Shown here in pieces: positions 6,066-9,437 of a stretch of 9,437 nucleotides of DNA. This DNA comes from Bacteroidota bacterium. Lineage in GTDB: Bacteria; Bacteroidota; Bacteroidia; UKL13-3. The DNA lies in assembly GCA_004293295.1 (NCBI GenBank), contig RDYC01000256.1:1-9437 (forward strand). Direction: 5' to 3'. A program made the position numbers and the translations under genes. How positions within the stretch are numbered: the first letter of the stretch is position 1; every line of letters starts with the position of its first letter. A model generated the notes under the pieces. That model had not been told where the DNA came from, ran no database searches, and was given only the letters and a program-made list of their open reading frames with translations.

Positions 6066-6641
6066 ATGCCTACAACCTACTTAGAAAGTGTCATCAAACA
6101 ATTTGAATACTACAAAATGCTTGGCGATAAAACATTTGCCCAAATACCGGATGAAAAATTATTTTGGCAATACGATGAAAACAGCAACAGCATTGCCACC
6201 ATTATTAAACACCTGTGGGGAAACATGCTCAGCCGCTGGACGGATTTCCTGACCACTGACGGAGAAAAAGCTTGGCGAAACCGCGATGCTGAATTTGAGA
6301 ACGACATTACCACCAAAGAGGCGTTGCTGGATAAATGGGAAGAAGGTTGGAAGGTATTTTTAAGCACCTTAACATCGCTAAACGAGGATGATTTGGATAA
6401 AATAATTTATATACGCAACCAAGGGCATACCGTTTTAGAAGCCATTAACAGGCAATTGGCGCATTATCCATACCACATTGGTCAAATCGTGTTTATTGGT
6501 AAAATGAGTGCCCTCCAATGGCAGTCACTTTCCATTCCCAAAGGCAATTCCCGGCAATTTAATGCCGATAAATTTGCCCAACCTAAACAACGCGGCCATT
6601 TCACTGATGACTTTCTTTCCCAATCACCTGATGCCAAGTAA
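6066..6641 (+). CDS. DinB-like protein, DUF1572 family
   Basis: This 191-residue protein belongs to DUF1572, part of the DinB/YfiT four-helix-bundle superfamily that binds a divalent metal through three histidines. The triad is visible: H49 in IIKHLWGNM, then H133 and H137 in RQLAHYPYHIGQ. The segment from HLWGNMLSRWTDFLTTDGEK (49-68) to WRNRDAEFEND (70-80) is typical of DUF1572. Superfamily members include mycothiol- and bacillithiol-dependent S-transferases and damage-inducible DinB proteins of Bacillus (unrelated to DNA polymerase IV), but the reaction of DUF1572 proteins is not known. There is no signal peptide or membrane segment, so it should be cytoplasmic. It starts 117 bases after the VOC gene on the same strand and may share its stress context. 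The start ATG is preceded by AT-rich sequence without Shine-Dalgarno. The family call is secure; function is unknown. Confidence 0.9.
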   Translation: MPTTYLESVIKQFEYYKMLGDKTFAQIPDEKLFWQYDENSNSIATIIKHLWGNMLSRWTDFLTTDGEKAWRNRDAEFENDITTKEALLDKWEEGWKVFLSTLTSLNEDDLDKIIYIRNQGHTVLEAINRQLAHYPYHIGQIVFIGKMSALQWQSLSIPKGNSRQFNADKFAQPKQRGHFTDDFLSQSPDAK

Positions 6642-6997
6642 CCTGTTTTATGGGAATGGATTCGGATGAACCTAATATTGCACAAATCCCTTACCCTGCA
6701 AGCTTTACCTGATTAAAAGCCAACTCAATAATTGGGGCAATCTGATATGGTGACTACATACTGGCGTATGCGATTGTGTTACTTACTAAAAGGCCGTGAG
6801 TGTTAACAACCAACCGAAATATTGATAAAAGGAGTTGAATGAGTGGTGTTATGGCATACCACTTTAAACCTTGCTGACCTGAAATTACCTTAAACAATGG
6901 CGGCCTTAGCCTGGTGGTTAACTTGTTAACAGGGCAACTCCGCTGAAACAAAAATGCAGTTTTGCTGTTTTAAAAATATTGTTTAAGTATTTTTAAC
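6642..6997. other. 356-bp intergenic stretch without a recognisable gene
   Basis: Between the DinB-like and DUF2805 genes I find no supported coding sequence. A minus-strand frame (6754-6951) has no family resemblance. A 12-codon frame at 6839-6877 has a good AAAAGGAG sequence five bases ahead of its ATG but is too short to support. The stretch holds a perfect hairpin, CATAC-TGGC-GTATG (6757-6770), and three GTTAAC palindromes (6802-6807, 6917-6922, 6925-6930), the last two only two bases apart. The promoter of the photolyase cluster should lie near its right end. Confidence 0.5.
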
Positions 6998-7267
6998 ATG
7001 GATGCCGCAGACATTGATAGGGTTATTGAAATGGCTTGGGAAGACAGAACCCCTTTTGAAGCCATCTTATTGCAATTTGGCCTGGCCGAAAAAGAGGTGA
7101 TTGCCCTGATGAGGAAGGAATTGAAACGGAGCAGTTTTAACCTATGGCGCAAAAGAGTGAATCAAGGAGTGAGTCAAAAGCACCTCCACAAAAGAAATCC
7201 GGAGATAAACCGATTTAAGTGTTCGCTCCAAAGAAACATCACCTTAAACAAAATTTCCAAGCGATAA
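6998..7267 (+). CDS. DUF2805 / TIGR03643 family small protein
   Basis: This 89-residue protein matches the DUF2805 (TIGR03643) family. The conserved core is residues about 4-64: ADIDRVIEMAWEDRTPFEAI, then LLQFGLAEKEVIALMRKELK and RSSFNLWRKRV. The core looks like a helix-turn-helix-type fold, but no function has been established to my knowledge. Family members are often encoded beside cryptochrome/photolyase genes in Bacteroidota, as here. After the core, the last 25 or so residues are basic and lack family resemblance, so the C-terminus may have been extended. The stop overlaps the start of the photolyase-like gene (TAATG at 7265-7269), which indicates translational coupling. A shared role with the light-dependent flavoproteins downstream is inferred from this arrangement alone. 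The start at 6998 fits the family's usual N-terminus. Confidence 0.88.
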   Translation: MDAADIDRVIEMAWEDRTPFEAILLQFGLAEKEVIALMRKELKRSSFNLWRKRVNQGVSQKHLHKRNPEINRFKCSLQRNITLNKISKR

Positions 7268-8358
7268 TGTTCACTACCGATTACACCCAAATACTTGAAC
7301 TGGTAGCAAACATCAATCCGGTACAATACGGCAAAACAAGAAACTACCTGAATGGGGCTGTAACCAAATTATCGCCCTACATTTCGCGTGGAGTAATCAG
7401 TACCAAACAAGTGGCCTCAACCATACTGGCAAAAGGATACCATCCGCACGAAGTGGAAAGTTTTTTAAAAGAATTGGCTTGGAGAGATTACTTCCAACAA
7501 GTATGGATGGCATTGGGCGAAGGCATCAATACGGATATTAAAAAACTGCAACCGCACCAAAACAAAGGTATACCTAAACAACTGGTTGATGCAGACACCG
7601 GCATTATAGCCATTGACCAAGGGATTAAGTACTTGTACCAAACAGGATACATGCACAACCACATGCGCATGTATGTGGCTAGCTTGGCTTGCAATGTGGG
7701 CCAAAGCCACTGGCAATTGCCCGCTAAATGGATGTATTATCATTTGTTGGATGCGGACTGGGCGAGCAATGCCTTGAGTTGGCAATGGGTAGCCGGAAGT
7801 TTTAGTGCTAAAAAATATTACGCCAATCAGGAAAATATAAACAAGTATTGTGGCACTGATCAAACCAATACTTACTTGGATATTTCGTATGAGCAACTTA
7901 TGGGTGCCGACCACTCCCACTACTTAACCGCCATCCCAAACTTGCCACTGGTAACCACACTGCCCCAGTTTAACAACATTGTTTTAAACGAGCATTTACC
8001 CACCTACGTATACAATTTTTACAACCTTGATCCAACCTGGGACAACCATGTAAAGGCCAACAGGATATTGCTACTTGAACCAGGTTTTTTTGATGCTTAC
8101 CCTGTAAAAGATTCAACCATTCTTTTTGTATTGGAACTGGCTAAAAATATTCCGGGTATTCAGGTATACACAGGTAGCTTTTCAACGCTATTCAAGCATT
8201 ATGATACCCAAAAAATAAACTACAAGCAGCACCCTACCAATAACCACTACCAAGGTGTTATGCATAGCAGAAGCTGGATGTTTCCGACAGTAACCGGCTA
8301 TTATCATTCGTTTTTTGCTTACTGGAAAAAGGCTTCCACATACCTTAATCAATTGTAA
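7267..8358 (+). CDS. Photolyase/cryptochrome-like flavoprotein with FAD-binding domain first
   Basis: This 363-residue protein has the photolyase FAD-binding helical domain (PF03441) at its N-terminus. Visible motifs are TRNYLNG (24-30), KLSPYISRG (34-42), FLKELAWRDYFQ (66-77), TGYMHNHMRMYVAS (126-139) and DADWASNALSWQWVAG (162-177). By comparison with E. coli PhrB, N168 is the flavin-N5 asparagine, D162 and D164 the flavin-site aspartates and W172 the proximal tryptophan of the electron-transfer chain. The alpha/beta antenna domain that normally precedes this is absent. Instead residues about 246-363, with NRILLLEPGFFDAYP (265-279) and PGIQVYTGSF (296-305), look like a separate alpha/beta domain at the C-terminus. 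I choose the ATG at 7267, which overlaps the DUF2805 stop as TAATG; an upstream ATG at 7219 would add 16 residues without family resemblance. DNA repair or blue-light sensing is expected from the family, but activity is unproven. Confidence 0.88.
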   Translation: MFTTDYTQILELVANINPVQYGKTRNYLNGAVTKLSPYISRGVISTKQVASTILAKGYHPHEVESFLKELAWRDYFQQVWMALGEGINTDIKKLQPHQNKGIPKQLVDADTGIIAIDQGIKYLYQTGYMHNHMRMYVASLACNVGQSHWQLPAKWMYYHLLDADWASNALSWQWVAGSFSAKKYYANQENINKYCGTDQTNTYLDISYEQLMGADHSHYLTAIPNLPLVTTLPQFNNIVLNEHLPTYVYNFYNLDPTWDNHVKANRILLLEPGFFDAYPVKDSTILFVLELAKNIPGIQVYTGSFSTLFKHYDTQKINYKQHPTNNHYQGVMHSRSWMFPTVTGYYHSFFAYWKKASTYLNQL

Positions 8359-8363
8359 CCATT

Positions 8364-9437
8364 ATTAAACAGGCAATAAACATAGTATGGCTTAAGCGAG
8401 ATATTCGCTCCAACGACCACCTGCCTTTGCACATGGCCGAACAATCTCCATTACCTTACCTGATCATTTACTTGTTTGAACCCAGTATAATGGCTTACCC
8501 GGATACCAGTTTGCGGCACCTGAGGTTTCAATACCACTCCATCCTACAACTTAACAACAAACTGGCCATTGTTGATAAAAAAGTGGTGATGTTTTATGCC
8601 GAGGCTGCGGCAGTGTTTGCCTATTTAAGTGATTGCTTTAGCATACAAACTGTTTACAGCTATCAGGAAAGCGGTATTGCCCTGACGTACCGGAGAGACC
8701 AACAAATTGAAACCTTTTTCAAAAAACAACACATCACCTGGCAACAGTTTCAGCGTGATGGCATTATTCGCGGTATTACCAACCGTGACGGCTGGGATAA
8801 ACAATGGTTTGTTACCATGCACGCACCTCCGGTAAAAAACACCTTTAAAAGCCGACCAACTCCCCTACTTCATCCTGTTTTTCCATTGCCCAAATCATTA
8901 ACCACCCTATGGGGTGATTATCCGGCAAGTATGCAACCGGCAGGTGAAGATGCAGCTTTTAAATACCTACAAACTTTTGTTCAAGATCGTGGTAAAAACT
9001 ACAGTAAACACATCAGCAAACCACTGGAAAGTCGCACAAGTTGCAGCAGAATATCGCCATACTTAAGCTGGGGAAATATCAGCATTAAACAAGCCTACCA
9101 ATATGTTTATCCTTATGCCCAACATGCGCCTCACAAATTTGCTTTTACCAACTTTTTAACCCGCTTAAAATGGCATTGCCACTTTATTCAAAAATTTGAA
9201 GTGGCCTGTTATTACGAAACAACGTGCATCAATCCCGGTTATGAGTTATTGCCTCATCCCAAAAACCAATTGTTTATTGATGCATGGAAACAAGGTGAAA
9301 CCGGATTTCCATTGATAGACGCTTGCATGCATTGTTTGAAAGAAACCGGCTGGATAAACTTTAGGATGCGGGCTATGCTGGTGAGTTTTTTATGTCACCA
9401 TTTGTATCAGGATTGGCGAGAAGGTGCATACCACCTT
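8364..9437 (+). CDS. Cryptochrome/deoxyribodipyrimidine photolyase family protein (3' partial, non-canonical start)
   Basis: An open frame runs from 8349 to the window end and encodes a conventionally ordered photolyase homologue. The first strand of the alpha/beta antenna domain, NIVWLKRDIRSNDHLPL, is at about residues 6-22, and YPDTSLRHLRFQYHS and RDGIIRGITNRDGWDKQW mark the rest of that domain. The FAD-binding domain begins near 200, with SCSRISPYLSWGNIS (about 226-240), NFLTRLKWHCHFIQKFE (263-279) and TGWINFRMRAM (328-338). The part with the expected flavin Asn and WQW lies beyond the window. No ATG, GTG or TTG occurs in frame ahead of the conserved N-terminus. The stop TAA at 8346-8348 limits the frame, and the first in-frame ATG (8433) would remove the first strand. 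ATT at 8364, or ATT at 8361, is the likely start. It follows the preceding gene by five bases, so the two form one operon. Confidence 0.85.
   Translation, partial: MKQAINIVWLKRDIRSNDHLPLHMAEQSPLPYLIIYLFEPSIMAYPDTSLRHLRFQYHSILQLNNKLAIVDKKVVMFYAEAAAVFAYLSDCFSIQTVYSYQESGIALTYRRDQQIETFFKKQHITWQQFQRDGIIRGITNRDGWDKQWFVTMHAPPVKNTFKSRPTPLLHPVFPLPKSLTTLWGDYPASMQPAGEDAAFKYLQTFVQDRGKNYSKHISKPLESRTSCSRISPYLSWGNISIKQAYQYVYPYAQHAPHKFAFTNFLTRLKWHCHFIQKFEVACYYETTCINPGYELLPHPKNQLFIDAWKQGETGFPLIDACMHCLKETGWINFRMRAMLVSFLCHHLYQDWREGAYHL

Noticed and set aside
6839..6877. 12-codon frame with a strong AAAAGGAG sequence ahead of its ATG
   Set aside because: The spacing is good, but the peptide is too short to judge and Shine-Dalgarno sequences are not the usual rule in this genome; one match can be chance.
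6754..6951. 65-residue minus-strand open frame in the 356-bp gap
   Set aside because: It does not overlap a gene, but it has no family resemblance, no ribosome binding site and no partner gene, so chance is the simpler explanation.
7219..7266. Upstream ATG that would extend the photolyase-like protein by 16 residues
   Set aside because: The extra residues lie inside the DUF2805 tail and look unrelated to the family; the TAATG junction at 7265-7269 is a more natural start.
7465..7920. 151-residue minus-strand open frame
   Set aside because: It lies entirely antisense to the conserved FAD-binding domain of the photolyase-like gene and has no recognisable motifs.
8346..8364. Fusion of the two photolyase-like genes by programmed frameshifting
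   Set aside because: A -1 shift would join the frames near 8349-8356, but no slippery heptamer or downstream structure is visible, and the first protein ends where its domain appears complete.
8387..8395. ATG at 8387 as start of the last gene
   Set aside because: It is out of frame with the photolyase sequence and reaches a TAA stop after two codons.
1..9437. CRISPR array, tRNA, rRNA or complete insertion sequence
   Set aside because: I looked for regularly spaced repeats, tRNA cloverleaf signatures and transposase motifs on both strands and found none.

Overview
The window looks like chromosomal DNA of a Bacteroidota (Bacteroidetes) bacterium. It is AT-rich and mostly lacks Shine-Dalgarno sequences. 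One promoter region carries a near match to the Bacteroidetes TAnnTTTG -7 box. The protein families present (DUF2805/TIGR03643 beside photolyase-like flavoproteins, DUF1572 DinB-like, DUF1456) are common in that phylum. The genus cannot be told from the sequence alone.

Region 1 (1-2938) is an accessory, defence-type segment. It holds the C-terminal part of a type I restriction subunit HsdR, cut by the left window edge. One base after its stop begins a YgjP-type zinc metallopeptidase (DUF45). After a 123-bp gap comes a Fic protein with a Bro-N-like N-terminal domain, an intact catalytic motif and a class III-like inhibitory motif at its extreme C-terminus. HsdR and the peptidase are probably co-transcribed; the hsdM and hsdS partners would lie upstream, outside the window.

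Region 2 (2939-4031) has low gene density. It contains a non-coding stretch with a GC-rich patch, two perfect palindromes ahead of a DUF1456 (YehS-like) gene, and then a 312-bp gap with another perfect inverted repeat.

Region 3 (4032-6641) looks like a stress or detoxification group. A HxlR regulator on the minus strand is divergent from a QorB-like NAD(P)-dependent quinone reductase. They share a 109-bp intergenic region packed with GTTAC/GTAAC inverted repeats, one of which covers the probable qorB promoter. A VOC (glyoxalase-fold) protein and a DinB/DUF1572 protein follow on the plus strand.

Region 4 (6998-9437) is a photolyase/cryptochrome cluster. A small DUF2805 protein is coupled through TAATG to an unusual photolyase-like flavoprotein whose FAD-binding domain comes first and which has a separate alpha/beta-like domain at its C-terminus. 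Five to six bases later starts a conventionally ordered cryptochrome/photolyase, cut by the right edge. It has no in-frame ATG, GTG or TTG ahead of its conserved N-terminus and may start at ATT. This cluster, with two differently built photolyase homologues in tandem, is the most interesting part of the window.
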